A stretch of DNA of 64,000 nt from positions 14,490,552-14,554,551 of the forward strand of contig NC_072790.1 in NCBI RefSeq assembly GCF_028583425.1, read 5' to 3'. The DNA comes from Eublepharis macularius (Eukaryota > Chordata > Lepidosauria > Squamata > Eublepharidae). The notes below the pieces were generated by a model. It did not search any database. It was not told the DNA's origin and was given only the letters and a program-made list of their open reading frames with translations. The translations under genes and the position numbers were made by a program. Positions 33,686 to 44,971 of this stretch are shown piece by piece. The stretch's first letter is position 1. Every line of letters starts with the position of its first letter.

Positions 33686-33945
33686 ATGCGCCATCAAGTC
33701 GCCTCCGACCTATGGAGGTCTTTCCCTATGAAGAAAAGACCTCCTAAACATCCTATCATTAACAGACTTGCTCAGATCCTGCAAACTGGAGGACGTGGTT
33801 TCTTTAATTGAGTCCAGCCATCTCGTTTTAGGCCTTCCTCTTTTCCTGCTGCCTTCCACTTTTCCTAGCATTATTGACTTTTCCAGAGAATCTTGTCTTC
33901 TCGTTTTGTGACCAAAGTACGTTATATGGTCATAAAACATCTTCT
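33686..33945 (-). mobile_element. RTE/Bov-B-type LINE fragment, C-terminal end
   Basis: Minus-strand frame contains YFGHKTRRQDSLEKSIMLGK and KRGRPKTRWLDSIKE, the usual C-terminal signature of RTE-clade polyproteins. Confidence 0.7.
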
Positions 33946-34099
33946 ATTCAATTTGGGATTATGGTTCAGAGATCTAAAGTCCTTGCTGATAGAATTCCCA
34001 ACACTGCTTGGCTAACGCTGGGAGATTTGGGGGCAGTGGCAGGCGAGAGCAGCTTGGAGAGGATGTGAGGACTTCTGGGTGATGCTATAGGTTGCCTTC

Positions 34100-34650
34100 C
34101 CTTGTTTCTAAAATTTTTACCATAGAGAGGAAATTTTACCAGAGGAAATTTCTACAGCATCAATATATGGAGGTCACTGGTCATTCCCCATCCCAGGTGG
34201 ATAAATGGAAGGCCTACCTGATGAAAAGTTGGGTGCATATCAGCTAAAGAGATTTCCTTGGATAGGTGGCATGCTAAATTAAGAAATATAGTGGCGCTTG
34301 AAAAACTAACAAGATTAGATTGATTCTGGGGAGAAAAAAGAATGATGATTTTAAGATTATCTGGAACGGTTTCATAATTTACTTAATGGGATTTCCAGAA
34401 TATAGCTCTTTTAAAAATGTTCTTTAATTGGATGGATACTTTTATCTGAATTTTTACTGAATTATTGAATAGTTATTTTACAGAATATTGTTATTCAGAA
34501 ATGGATTCAATGAATTCATGTTAAATTATAACCAACTTGGATGGAATCCATTTCCCTCCTCCCTCTTTTTTTGTCTTCTCCTTGTGTTTTGTTTATCTTT
34601 CTGTTGCTTATTTGTTGTTGTGTAAGATATAAAATATTTTTTTTAAATCA
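34100..34650 (+). mobile_element. L1 3' end fragment
   Basis: The AT-rich block with TTTGGATGG-like coding debris ends in a TTTGTTGTTGTG and AAAATATTTTTTTT tail typical of reptile L1 3' untranslated regions. No long frame remains. Confidence 0.5.
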
Positions 34651-34744
34651 GCCTGTTTGAGAACTTAATTTCATTAAATGCAGTAGGGCTCTGATGGATA
34701 AAAGGCTGATCAGAGAGAGAGTTGGTTCCATGTCCCCGCTTAGC

Positions 34745-35179
34745 CAGGGGTCATTTCGAAGAAAAAGAGCTGGAGGAACTCATTAGCACAACTCATTAGC
34801 ATATGCCACACCCCTTGCCATCATAGGAAGTGTGTTATTAGCATAACTGATTTGCATAAGCCACACCCCCTGACATCACCTATCCTGGCTGTTTTGGACC
34901 CAATCCTGGCCATTCAGGGCCGAAATTGGGCCCAAAATGGCAAAAAAGGGCTGAAAATGGCCCAAAAGGGGCCCAAAATGATCAGGACTGGGGCACTGCT
35001 GAGTGGGAGAGTGATCTACCACCCATCAGAGGCTCGATCTGGGCTGTTTCGGCCCCAACCTAGGCTGAAACGGGCCCAAAATGGCCGAGAGTCAGGTAGG
35101 CGGGACCACCTGACATGTGACCTCTTTGGGGAACTGCCGGATTCGCATTCTTGCATGTTCCCCCTCAAAATGAGCCCTG
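34745..35179. mobile_element. hAT-like MITE, divergent member with GGCCC/AAATGG subrepeats
   Basis: Ends CAGGGGTCATTTCGAAG and CTCAAAATGAGCCCTG, perfect 8-bp flanks CGCTTAGC (34737-34744, 35180-35187). The middle has short GGGCCCAAAATGG subrepeats. Confidence 0.8.
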
Positions 35180-35189
35180 CGCTTAGCTA

Positions 35190-35735
35190 TGAATACGCTT
35201 ATTCAGACACAGCTTGTAAGCCTCATTTCTCTATCGGTAAAAGAGAAAGACATTTCCCTATTCATGGGGTTCTTGTGAGAGTGAGTGAGATAATGGCTGC
35301 AAAGTATTTTGTACTTTAGAAATGCATGAAATTATTTGCTTTTTTTCTTTATCACTGTGCTTAATTCACATTGGCTTTCATGAACATGAGCGGATAAATA
35401 GCAGGAAGTTACCTCCTGAGGACTTTAAAGATGTTTTGCTCGTTATCAAATAATGTGTCCTACTGTATTATTTATTTAAACCATGTATTATCTGCCTTTC
35501 TACCACACAGGCAACTTACAAGATAGATAAAAAACAAAAGTTCACTTAACTACAGGGGGGGGGGGAGAAGGGATATGAGGGGAGGACTTAGCATAAACAA
35601 TCTCATTAGTTGTTAATGGATACTATATTGGTATAATAGGCATGTTTATATGGTGATTTGATGGTAATTCATTAACTATTCTGTCAACTGAAAATAATAA
35701 AATACAATTTCAATCAAAAATCAACAACATACTCT
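35190..35735. other. No gene seen; intronic
   Basis: AT-rich, with a G-run at 35557-35566. Confidence 0.4.
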
Positions 35736-35739
35736 ATTG

Positions 35740-35861
35740 TAGGGTATATATATTTGGTCAATCACATACTGTTTGGGGGTGGTATTTGTGAATTTCCTGC
35801 ATTGTGCAGGGGGTTGGACTAGATGACCCTAGAGGTACCTTCCAACCCTATGGTTCTATGT
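35740..35861 (+). mobile_element. CR1 LINE 3' terminus
   Basis: TTGCATTGTGCAGGGGGTTGG-like phrase, GACTAGATGACCCTAGAGG, CTTCCAACCC and the terminal GGTTCTATG are the conserved CR1 3' end. Confidence 0.85.
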
Positions 35862-36432
35862 TTCATCAGTAAAAAGGATACTGGATTTATAAAACAACAT
35901 ATGATGAGAAGAATTTTTTTTAAACAAAGAAACAAGTTACAAAAAACATAAAAGAGTATATATGCATACTCACAAAATGAGGAAAATATATAACACCCCC
36001 CGCCCATTAGTTCCATTCACATTAGTTCACTGAGTGTCAATAACAATTCAGAGCACAGTGACCTAGGGGAAAATATTTGAGGTAAAATACGGCGAAAATT
36101 TATAAAACTGGCTGACTGTTTTGAAAACTTGTTATCGAAAAGCAAGTTCAGACATACTACAGTATCAAAAACTTGTATTATAGATTGAGCTAATTGCTGA
36201 TTTACATGTAATGAAGTACAGAGGTTGGGTCTGGGGTCCCTACACTGTGTCTTCGATATGTTCTCCTCAGTTCCCACCACACAGTGTTCAGTCCAGGTTA
36301 GGATCATGGTACATACGGGAGGGGGTGCTCTTGGTTTTCCCCTGTGTAATGTGTGGATTGGCACCTAACAAGGGGTCACTAGACAAGTATCTGTTTCCTG
36401 AGGCTTTTTAAAAGGAGACAAGGGCTCAGTAC

Positions 36433-36524
36433 CTGTAAAGCAATGATTGAAAATTTTCTTGTCTTTTTCCAGCTTCATTTCTCTTATTCCTTTCTCAGGG
36501 TCTTTCATTGAGAGATACAAAGTA
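36433..36524 (-). CDS. PLEK: PLEK exon 4, between first PH and DEP domains
   Basis: 92 bases between acceptor GAACAG and donor GTACTG. Completes glycine then reads TLYLSMKDPEKGIREMKLEK and DKKIFNHCFT, ending with the first base of the next glycine codon. Matches human ALYLSMKD to NHCFT. Confidence 0.96.
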
Positions 36525-36763
36525 CTGTTCAGAGACAGAAGTGAGGGATTATTAGAGAAACACTTTAACTTGTGCTATAATTACTGGTACAGCCCCAAAC
36601 CACTGCATCCACCCTCAGGGTCTAATTCCCTTCTAAAATGTATCAGGAAAACCCTATTATTTCCAGCATTTAGGGTTTCGCTGATCATAGCACGAGATAT
36701 TTGGGTTTACCTCATTTTAAGTACCTGGACCTACTGGGTCAGGCTCCCAGGTTGATGAGCAGC

Positions 36764-37017
36764 CAGGGCTTTTTTCTGGGAAAAGAGGTGGTGGAACTCA
36801 GTGGGTTGCCCTCGGAGAAAATGGTCACATGGCTGGTGGCCCCACCCCCTGATCTCCAGACAGAGGAGAGTTCAGATTGCCCTCCACGCCATGGCGTGGA
36901 GGGCAATCTCAACTCCCCTCTGTCTGGAGATCAGGGGGTGGGGCCACCAGCCATGTGACCGTTTTCAAGAGGTTCCAGAACATCGTTCCACTGCGTTCCA
37001 GCTGAAAAAAAGCCCTG
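36764..37017. mobile_element. hAT-like MITE (CAGGGCTTTTTT family), short form
   Basis: Complete inverted ends; flanking octamers are only partly alike (TGAGCAGC and ACTGCAGC). Confidence 0.8.
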
Positions 37018-37450
37018 ACTGCAGCATATGAGCTAAGAATACTTTTTCAGGAGTAAGCCCCATTGAATAAAATGGGATTTACTATTGAGTAGATCTGCTC
37101 CAGCTTTTCCCCAGTGTCTTCTGCATTCTAGTACCTGCCTAACCAGGAAGTTTTATAACTAAGGAAGATGTATTAACAAGCAACTCCAGTTTAGATATAT
37201 TTATTTTAAACAGTGTCTGAAATATAAACCTATCAAAATGCAAGAGTATATTCTGACTAGAGCAAGGGAGTGCCTTACGAGGATTGACACAATGTCTAGT
37301 TTCTCAGTGGTCTTTTCGGTTTGGAGGAGCGTAACATCTTTAGCTAGTTAGGAGGACTCAGACCTATCTATCCGCTCAACAGCGGTAATCGTTGGCAAGT
37401 CAAGAAATGAGGATGTAACATGAAGAGCAAACATGTGGTATCATCCTAAC

Positions 37451-37703
37451 CAGGGCTTTTTTTCTGGGGAAAGAGGTGGTGGAACTCAGTGGGTTGCCCT
37501 TGGAGAAAATGGACACACGGCCGGTGGCCCCGCCCTCTGATCTCCAGACAGAGGGAAGTTTAGATTGCCCTCTGCACCTCTCAGCACGGCAATCTCAACT
37601 CCCCTCTGTCTGGAGATCAGGGGGTGGGGCCACCGGCCATGTGACCATTTTCAAGAGGTTCCAGAACTCTGTTCCCCCACGTTCCCCCTGAATAAAAGCC
37701 CTG
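37451..37703. mobile_element. hAT-like MITE (CAGGGCTTTTTT family), short form
   Basis: Flanks ATCCTAAC and ATCCTATG, six of eight identical. Confidence 0.82.
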
Positions 37704-37746
37704 ATCCTATGTTTCTCATTTTTAAAAAAGAAACACTAGGAGGAAG

Positions 37747-37958
37747 ATCAAAAAGAGTCCAGTAGCACCTTTAAGACTAACCAATTTTATTGTAGCATAA
37801 GCTTTCGAGAATCAAGTTCTCTTCATCAGATCATGCATCTGATGAAGAGAACTTGATTCTCGAAAGCTTATGCTACAATAAAATTGGTTAGTCTTAAAGG
37901 TGCTACTGGACTCTTTTTGATTTTGCTACTACAGACTAACACGGCTAACTCCTCTGGA
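37747..37958. mobile_element. Snap-back Penelope-type repeat, family 2, with hammerhead-like motifs
   Basis: Two nearly perfect arms joined at ATCATGCATCTGAT near 37833. Perfect 12-bp flanks ACTAGGAGGAAG (37735-37746, 37959-37970). The right arm is longer and ends AACTCCTCTGGA. The plus arm carries GCAT, CTGATGA, a GAGAA/TTCTC hairpin, GAAAGCTT and ATGC at 37835-37873; the mirror copy is on the minus strand from 37836 down to 37795. Confidence 0.8.
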
Positions 37959-38019
37959 ACTAGGAGGAAGGAGTCTGGATGGGAGCAGCTAGGGGAAGTG
38001 CTTAACCCTCTCCTAAGAC

Positions 38020-38206
38020 TGCCATCTCCAGGTTGGGAGATTCCTGGAGATTTGGGGGGGTGGAGCCGGGGGAGGGCAGGGTATAATGCCATAAAGCCCG
38101 CACTCCAAAACTGCCATCTCCTCCACAGGAACAGATCTCTGCAGTCTAGAGATCAGTCAAAATTCCAGGAGCTCTCCAGACTCCACCTGGAAGTTGGTAA
38201 CTCTAT
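38020..38206. repeat. Fold-back MITE (AGGGTTGCCAACC family)
   Basis: CTGCCATCTCCAGGTTGGG at the left, CACCTGGAAGTTGGTAACTC at the right. Confidence 0.65.
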
Positions 38207-38559
38207 TCTCCTGCAGCTTCAAGTTGCATTGTGGGTGTAAAAACACTTTGGGGGATGCACTTTGGGGCAAAGAAATGGCTGACACAGACACATGCCTCTC
38301 CATTTTAAATTTCTGCCTCTCAAAGTGGCTTTAATTCCGCCCCCCCCAAATAAACAGCAATGCTGTTTTATGCGCATATATGCATTACAGGTAGTTATTT
38401 TCTAAGAGAGTGAAAGAATGGCAGCTCCACTTAATTGTTAATACTTCTGAAATGCTTATTTTACCATGTCAAAGCACATTTATGTCAAAGCACACGTATG
38501 TACAGCCCCACCGCCGACGAGTGCTGGAATGAAGTCAAGGGATCTTTCAATCAACTTAC

Positions 38560-38741
38560 CCCAGGTTGATAGATGAAGGCAGCTTGATCGATTTCCTAGT
38601 AGATTTCCTGGAAAACCTTTTGCCTCCCTCGATGCACTTAATGGCTTTCCTGAAATCTTTCACCCAGGCATCCCTTTCCTCGAGATGGGAGGCTTGGAAG
38701 AAGTGGTCTTGTTGTTTGGAGGTTGTGAACTTGACAACGAA
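38560..38741 (-). CDS. PLEK: PLEK exon 3, end of first PH domain and PKC-site region
   Basis: 182 bases between acceptor TTCTAG and donor GTAAGT: FVVKFTTSKQQDHFFQASHL, EERDAWVKDFRKAIKCIEGG, KRFSRKSTRKSIKLPSSINL plus GG. The PH-domain tryptophan (AWVKD) is present. The serine, threonine and serine phosphorylated by PKC in human pleckstrin (S113, T114, S117) are conserved. Confidence 0.97.
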
Positions 38742-38812
38742 CTAGAATAGATTTTGTAACAGTTAACATTGATCCATTGCAGCAGTAGGGAAGAATTCAT
38801 TTTGTAGGACAG

Positions 38813-39050
38813 TTTCAGGCGAGTAGCCACGTTGGTCCACAGTAGAAGAGCAAGATTCAGGTCCAGAATCACCTTAGAGACCAACTAGATTTCCAGAGAG
38901 TGAGCTCTCGAGAGTCAGAGCTCGACTCATCAGATACCTGGTCAGAACAGAGATACCTTATATCTGACGAAGAGAGCTTTGACTCTCAAAAGTTCATACT
39001 CTGGAAATTTTGTTGGTCTTTAAGGTGCTACTGGGCTCAGATTTTGTAGC
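38813..39050. repeat. Old fold-back relative of Penelope-type family 2
   Basis: Arm pairs around 38940: GAGAGTGAGCTCTCGAGAG on one side and CTGACGAAGAGAGC with TTTGACTCTC on the other. The hammerhead-like core is worn (AAAAG in place of GAAAG). Confidence 0.6.
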
Positions 39051-39065
39051 ACAATTGATGTTAAC

Positions 39066-39325
39066 CAGGGCTTTTTTTCTGGGAAAAGAGGTGGTGGAAC
39101 TCAGTGGGTTGCCCTCGGAGAAAATGGTCACATGGCTGGTGGCCCCGCCCCCTGATCTCCAGACAGAGGGGAGCTTAGATTGTCCTCCATGCCACTCAGC
39201 AGCGTGGAAGGCAATCTCAACTCCCCTCTGTCTGGAGATCAGGGGGCGGGGCCACCAGCCATGTGACCATTTTCAAGAGGTTCCAGAACTCCGTTCCCCC
39301 GCGTTCCTGCTGAAAAAAAGCCCTG
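39066..39325. mobile_element. hAT-like MITE (CAGGGCTTTTTT family), reference copy
   Basis: Perfect ends and perfect 8-bp flanks ATGTTAAC (39058-39065, 39326-39333). Confidence 0.9.
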
Positions 39326-39464
39326 ATGTTAACTTAACAACAACAAAAACAACAACATGCAATTTATATACCAATTAACAAACAATGAAGTACAGCATCC
39401 AAAAAAACCCAGGGACATTGACCAAGCTTGGGAGACACTGCCAAGTAGTGGGAACAGACAACAA

Positions 39465-39690
39465 CAGTGCCATGCTAAGTTGGAATGTTGGACTAGGACC
39501 TGGAACAACCAGGTTCAAACCCCTTGCTCAAGTACGGAAGCTCGCCAGGTGGCCTTGGGCTCATCCCAATCTCTCAGCCTAACCCACCCTCACAAGGTTG
39601 TTGTTGTGGGGACTGAGGAGGGGGAATGATGTGAGAAGCCGCTTTGGGTTCCCAGTCAGGGGGAAAAGAAGGCTAATAAGCATCATTCTC
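39465..39690 (+). repeat. tRNA-derived SINE
   Basis: Worn head with GTTCAAACC B box, then CACAAGGTTGTTGTTGTGGG and GAAGCCGCTTTGGGTTCC. Confidence 0.65.
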
Positions 39691-40587
39691 TCTCTCCTTC
39701 TAGGTCCATTGAAATCTACGGACACCATCCACTCACCACTCAAGACAGCAGCAATGCCTTTACTGAACTGAATGGGGCAAGATCACAAAACCAGTTCAGT
39801 CTAGACAAGGCTAGTTTTAGGGATGCTTGAACACCTGCCAGTTCAGTGCACGTTCTGCTTGCCAGTCAAAAGCAAAGAAAACAGGTGCAACAAATGGCTT
39901 TCCTGACCACGTACAAAACCGATTTTTTTTTAAAAAAATTACCGTTTGAAGTTTCACAGTTGTGCCTTTTAAAAAGAAAAACAGCAGTGTATCATATTTT
40001 TTCTCACTTCCATTTTACTGTGAAGTGCAAAATGTTTTGGGGGGAAAGCCACGGCACCAGTGCTGAGTCAGCTGTGTTTGTACAGGAGGTGGGGTTCGAA
40101 ACTGGTGTGAGCTGATTTTCAAGTAGCGGATCTTCACCATCTGCCTGAATTGCTTGGCGGGGTGGGGGGGAAATGTCATTTTGAGCCTTGCTGTCTGGTG
40201 TCTGTGCTGGATTCGAAGCAAGTTTCCCCCTTGTGATTTAGAACTTCCATATGCTCTAGTACATACGATGGCCAGGAACAACTTCTCCCTAACAACAGCT
40301 AAGCCAAAGCCAGCTATTGAAATGCAGGCTGCTAAGAGCCAATTTCTTCTCTTTCCTGCTCGCCTGGTTTTTTTTTTTTAAATACTCCTCTCACGTACTC
40401 CTGGTTCTACAACAGTTATATCCTTAGGCTTTTCTTCTTCCTCCTGGCGGAAGGACAAGATGATCTAGTTGATAACAATTCCATCAGTCACTAACTCACA
40501 CTGAATGGCAAAGATTTCCGAGATGGAAAAGCTGCCTCCTTGTTATCTAGGTTGCCCCCCCAAATTTGGTATGGTATTCTCTCAGTG

Positions 40588-40880
40588 GGCCCTGACCTGG
40601 ATAGTTCAGGTGAGCCTGATCTCGTCAGATCTCAGAAGCTAAGCAGGGTCTGCCTCTGTTAGTAATTGGATGGGAGACCTCCAATAAAGACTTGGGTTGC
40701 CTTAAACTTCTATGGTAAATGTACTGGCTAAGTGCTGTAATAAAGTAATCTGAATCTGATCTGACTTGGGTTGCAGAGGTAGGCAGTGGCAAACTGCCTT
40801 TGTTAGTCTCTTGCCATAAAAACCCCAGCAGGGGTCTCCATAAGTCAGCTATGACTTGAGGGCACTCTCTACCTGTGACA
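40588..40880 (+). repeat. 5S-rRNA-derived SINE with a 62-bp insertion
   Basis: Same structure as 11239-11445. After TAATTGGATGGGAGACC the body is interrupted at 40701-40762 by a short insert flanked by a perfect 12-bp duplication GACTTGGGTTGC (40689-40700, 40763-40774). The insert ends AATAAAGTAATCTGAATCTG. Confidence 0.82.
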
Positions 40881-40886
40881 GACTCA

Positions 40887-41008
40887 GGGCCAAGCTACAC
40901 ATGACGAATGACACTTGAATAGCAAGTGTATTTCTCCCTGTTCACTTGCCCTCCACTCAATCCACTTGCCGTTGAAGTGTCATTCATCATGTGTAGCTTG
41001 GCCCTCAG
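40887..41008. mobile_element. Fold-back MITE (GGGCCAAGCTAC variant)
   Basis: Ends GGGCCAAGCTACACATGACG and its complement; TCA on both sides, consistent with a 3-bp duplication. Arms use the TTCACTTGCC motif as at 32399. Confidence 0.68.
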
Positions 41009-41039
41009 CTTCAGAGGCTGAGATTTCCAGAAGTGAAAG

Positions 41040-41770
41040 TATGATTGACATGTTTCCTTCCCACCCCCCCAGGGCTAGCCTGATATGGCAGTTGGGGAGG
41101 GAATGTTGGGGAAGCTGTTAGTTGGGGTTGGAGAGAAAACAAGGGAGTGAAAAGGAGTTGGCGCCTGGCTTTAGACCAGAGAGGGTCAGCCAGAGCATCC
41201 TCTGTGAGAGGAAATAATGTTTGTGAAACACTTTTAGTCCTAGGACTAAAGTGGGGAAAACCAGCACTAACTCCTGCTTAGACTTGAGAGATCTGGGGAT
41301 TATAGAGGGCCAAGGAAGTGGGTAGAGAGGAGTCTCCCTTTCAGTGCCAGGAACAGGGCTATAGCTCATAACTATAATGCCTGCCCAGTATCTAGGAAGG
41401 GTTTGTCTCAGTGGCGCACCCTCAAGTCTGGAGAGGGGGGAAAGTCGTGCTGTGTTTGTGTTCGAGTATATAAAGTGTAGCATCTGTGAAGCAGTGTCAA
41501 CCTCTGAACGAAGCCAGCAACCTAGTGTTATACCAAGTGTTTTGTGCCTCACACCAGTGAAGTTCCTGTACAAAAACCTTTCTGTTTCTTCAGTTCAAAC
41601 ACCTGCCCACCTGCCTTTTGACTTTAACCTACTCTAAATAAACCTGTTACCTTTTGAACCTCCCCAAGCCTTGTGTGCCAGTTTCTGCTAAAGGGAAGCG
41701 CAAACCCCCTGATCTGTTCCCTACTAAGACTTGGCTGGGTAACCATTTTTAATATTTCTTAAAGGTGGGA
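41040..41770 (+). mobile_element. Possible LTR fossil
   Basis: TATATAAAG near 41467 and AATAAACCTGTTACC near 41637 are spaced like an LTR promoter and polyadenylation signal. No coding part is recognised. Tentative, broken. Confidence 0.3.
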
Positions 41771-42004
41771 CAGGAAGGAAAGTTGAAGCTTAACATCAAC
41801 CACGCTACCAGAGGCTTCCCAGCCCAGTATACAGCTTCATAGGCTTAAAGAGGAGAAGTTTTACCTCAGGGTAGGGGAAGGTCAGCCTAAGCCTGAGTTG
41901 GATGTGGGTTTGTGGCACCACCATCAACACATTCTCTCAGTAGAGTTCCATGAAGCTGTCAAAAGTCTAAACCACAACAGATAATGGTAACTGGGTGACC
42001 AGTT

Positions 42005-42085
42005 TATTTATTTTTTCAGGTAGGTTGTGTTGGTTGCGGTAAAACAGCAGGATTTGAATCCAGAGGCACCTAGGGAACAACTCTA
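42005..42085. repeat. Old relative of Penelope-type family 2
   Basis: GGTTGTGTTGGTTGCGG, AACAGCAGGATTTGAATCC and AGAGGCACCTAGGG follow the reversed tail of family 2-like repeats. Confidence 0.45.
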
Positions 42086-42150
42086 ACACTGCCTGCATTC
42101 TTCAGCATATTCAGGAAATATATTCAGGAAGTATATTCATATACACTTAC

Positions 42151-42306
42151 CATTCTCTTTCCAAAATCCTGACAAGGACTTGTGAGAGCGCTTCCCTTCA
42201 AAGGGATCATTCCTTTTGGACTGTTGTCTGTCTTCTTCTTAAAAAATTCAATTCCGTCTTCTGAGAGTACCACCCACATTGGTTTCCAGGTGTTGAACAT
42301 GCTACC
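42151..42306 (-). CDS. PLEK: PLEK exon 2, first PH domain
   Basis: 156 bases, 52 codons: GSMFNTWKPMWVVLSEDGIE, FFKKKTDNSPKGMIPLKGSA, LTSPCQDFGKRM. Acceptor AACTAG, donor GTAAGT. Corresponds to human residues 15-66. The preceding exon with MEPKRIREGYLVKK was not found in the remaining 21.7 kb. Confidence 0.97.
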
Positions 42307-42549
42307 CTAGTTTCAAACAAATTAAAATAACAGCATCTGCTCAGCCTGCTGTGGCAGTCTACAAGAGAAATTTCTTATGCCAGCCAGAATCAGCAATTAG
42401 TAACAATGGTAACTATACTTAGGGCTGCATGTTTGCTTCAGTTCCATGACAACAAAATAAAAGTTCAGGACGTGGTGCTAGCTGTAGAAATAAAGACATT
42501 TGAGTGTCTCCCTCATTCATTTTTTAAAATAAAATATTCTGCTTCGAAG

Positions 42550-42782
42550 CCATTGCAATTTAGTGGTTAGAGCGTCAAACTAGGATCTGGGAGACACAGG
42601 TTTGAATCCTGACTCTGCCATAGAAGATTGCTGGGTGACTTTGGAACTGTCACACATTCCCAGCATAACCTACCTCCTAGGGTTGTTGTGAGGACAAAAT
42701 GGAGAAAGGGAGAATATTGTAAGCCACTTTTGGTCTCCGTTGGGGAGAAAAGTAGGGTATAAATGAAGTGAGCAAATAAATT
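42550..42782 (+). repeat. tRNA-derived SINE, near full length
   Basis: A box TTAGTGGTTAGAGCG, B box GGTTTGAATCC, CTAGGGTTGTTGTGAGGAC, GTAAGCCACTTTTGGTC and GGGTATAAATGAAG tail. Confidence 0.82.
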
Positions 42783-43039
42783 TTACCTACGGCTGTGAAA
42801 TGCTAGATGCTCTTAGAGCAATTCTGGTGAAACCTCAGAAGCCAGAGGGAGGGCTGAAAAAGTTTTCAGTCGCTGGAGGAAGGGTTTCAGAGTATTTCCC
42901 CTTCTTATGATTGGCCAAGTAGAACAAATGATGCAAAATAAGAGCACATGTATTTCCCAGTGGGATTTGTACATCATGCCAGCCTGTATATTTCTGTATG
43001 TGCATTATATACAAGTTTCAGAGCTGAGCTTTAGCCACT

Positions 43040-43257
43040 TTAGTGCTATTACGGCTAGGTTCTGGTGAATGATACGCAGACACCTCTGTATGGTTGGAAC
43101 GGCCACAACTTTATTGATTACAGCAGATTGGAGCAGTGGCCAGACACATGGGCATGGATCCACCGTTGGCATCAACAGGCGCACGTGCTGTTCGATGCAT
43201 AACACTCCAGCCCAATGCTGGTCTCCACTCCAGCCCAATGCTAGTCCCCATGGGATG
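43040..43257. other. Host site of the family 3 element; possible retroelement debris
   Basis: Minus-strand AATAAAGTTGTGGCCG and a short duplicated phrase CACTCCAGCCCAATGCT (two copies, 43203-43245). The same context resumes at 44972. Class not determined. Confidence 0.35.
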
Positions 43258-44971
43258 TAGCAATAAAGAGGGGACACCCCCAACTAGGTCAAGAACTTAT
43301 AAGAAAGTATTCACTCTAATTCTTCAAAGTGGCAAATGCTCACACTTTATACAATACATATTATCATTGTCACCAACTAATTCATATTACATGAACAATC
43401 TCAAGGGGCAAATCCACATTCCCCATGCAATCCCGAGTGCCGGTCACATTACCTCATTAAACAGATGCATTTCATTTGCATTTCTCCCGAATATGTGGAC
43501 ACAGGTTTTCAACGGGAGTTTCATGGTGGCTGTGAACGGGCCAATGCGCAATTTACACGTTTTTTTTAAAAACCACCCCCCCCTTCCTGTCTCTCCGGCC
43601 GTTCCGAGAGTCCCTATTGGCTGATTCAACTTGCAAGTGCTCCGTAGTCTGCAAAAGACTGTTTTTGACTTCATAGCATTGGATTTATTGATTATGCTGT
43701 TTCTGAATCAAATCTGGTAGTTTGAAAAATCATTTTGGGGTGAATCCATCCTCAGAACGGACTCACGAAACTTCCTTTTTAACTGTTATTTTTTTAATTT
43801 TATATTACTGTAATATTGAAATTATGAAATGTCGAAATAATGACACTCCAAGGAAGTGAAACTTCAGTAAAATTCAGGCACTGAACTGTCCTGCATAGGA
43901 AATGCCCACGAAAGCTTCCCACATGCTTCCAAATTTCCAAAAAAGAAACGGGAGAGAGCCATCAGTGCTGTCAGTGGGGGAAAGAGAGGCATCATTATCT
44001 TCAATGATGTTTCTTTATAAGGCAAGATCGAAATAACGGAAAAGTGCGCTCAAAATTTTTTTAAAAAATGGGCTGGGAAAAAAGGTCCCGCCCAAAAAGT
44101 GGTTTTCGAGCGGCCATGTGACCGGAGGAACACGTGAGAAAGACAGATTGGAAGCAGGAATGTGAACGAAGAGGAAAAAATCGCGGATTGGAGGCAAACG
44201 GAAGATATCCGATAAACATGCGGATAGTGGGTGAATGTGGAAAGAGACCAAATGACAGAGATCTCTCAGTGTCACAGTGTGGAAAAGATGTTGGCAGGTC
44301 ATTTGTATCTACTCAGGAGGGGTGGGGTTGAGCTGAGTCATCCTGTAAGAGTTTCCCAGGGTGTGGAATGCTAATGGCGGGAGGCTTCACTGTATCCTGA
44401 GGAGGTTCTTTTGCGCATGGATTGGTGCTTGATGTGCTAATCTTCTCTGCAAGGCTATTGTCGAGTATAGAGTGTTTTGTTAGGATAAGTATTTAAAGTC
44501 CATTTATAGTAATGCTCTTGTCTTTTTCTCTTTTGCAGCTTGTGCTTATCAGTGGTTGCCAACGGAAGAAGAGTTGGCAATCCAGATTAACAGATTAACG
44601 CCCCTGAGGAAGTCTGTGGGACGAAAATCAGCGTTTGAAATAGCCGGCCCTGGTTTGGGCGTCTGTGTGGGATTGCCAACTCTTCTTCCGTTGGCAACCA
44701 CTGATAAGCACAAGCTGCAAAAGAGAAAAAGGCAAGAGCATTACTATAAATGGACTTTAATTATTTACCCTACTTTAGTTTTCCGGAGTCGTGTCCTTGA
44801 GTTATTGTTCATGTAATATGAATTAGTTGGTGACAATGATAATATGTATTGTATAAAGTGTGAGCATTTGCCACTTTGAAGAATTGGAGTGAATACTTTC
44901 TTATAAGTTCTTGACCTAGTTGGGGGTGTCCCCTCTTTATTGCTACAGTTTATATACTAGGTTTACCTTGT
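43258..44971. mobile_element. Large inverted Penelope-type element, family 3, with hammerhead-like motif
   Basis: A perfect 16-bp duplication TAGTCCCCATGGGATG bounds it (43242-43257, 44972-44987). Outer arms 43258-43410 and 44792-44945 are inverted and nearly identical. A second, tighter inverted pair (44494-44583 and 44670-44759, about one mismatch in 90) surrounds a centre with AACGC, CTGAGGA, a GTC/GAC hairpin, GAAAATC and GCGTT at 44597-44635 on the plus strand. The interval 43411-44490 holds other, unresolved repeat material. Confidence 0.65.

Larger units (their letters stand above)
23320..42306 (-). other. PLEK: PLEK gene (pleckstrin), exons 2 to 9 span
   Basis: Eight coding exons give 337 continuous codons in the order of the human gene, with GT-AG splice sites at every intron. 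Pleckstrin is the main PKC substrate of platelets and leukocytes. It binds phosphoinositides through two PH domains flanking a DEP domain and works in cytoskeletal and secretory responses at the membrane. Assuming 14 codons in the unseen first exon, exon 3 places S113, T114 and S117 in RKSTRKS, the known PKC sites, exactly at human positions. The total would be 351 residues, one more than human, owing to one extra residue in exon 9. Introns are filled with SINEs, MITEs and LTR remnants. Confidence 0.97.
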
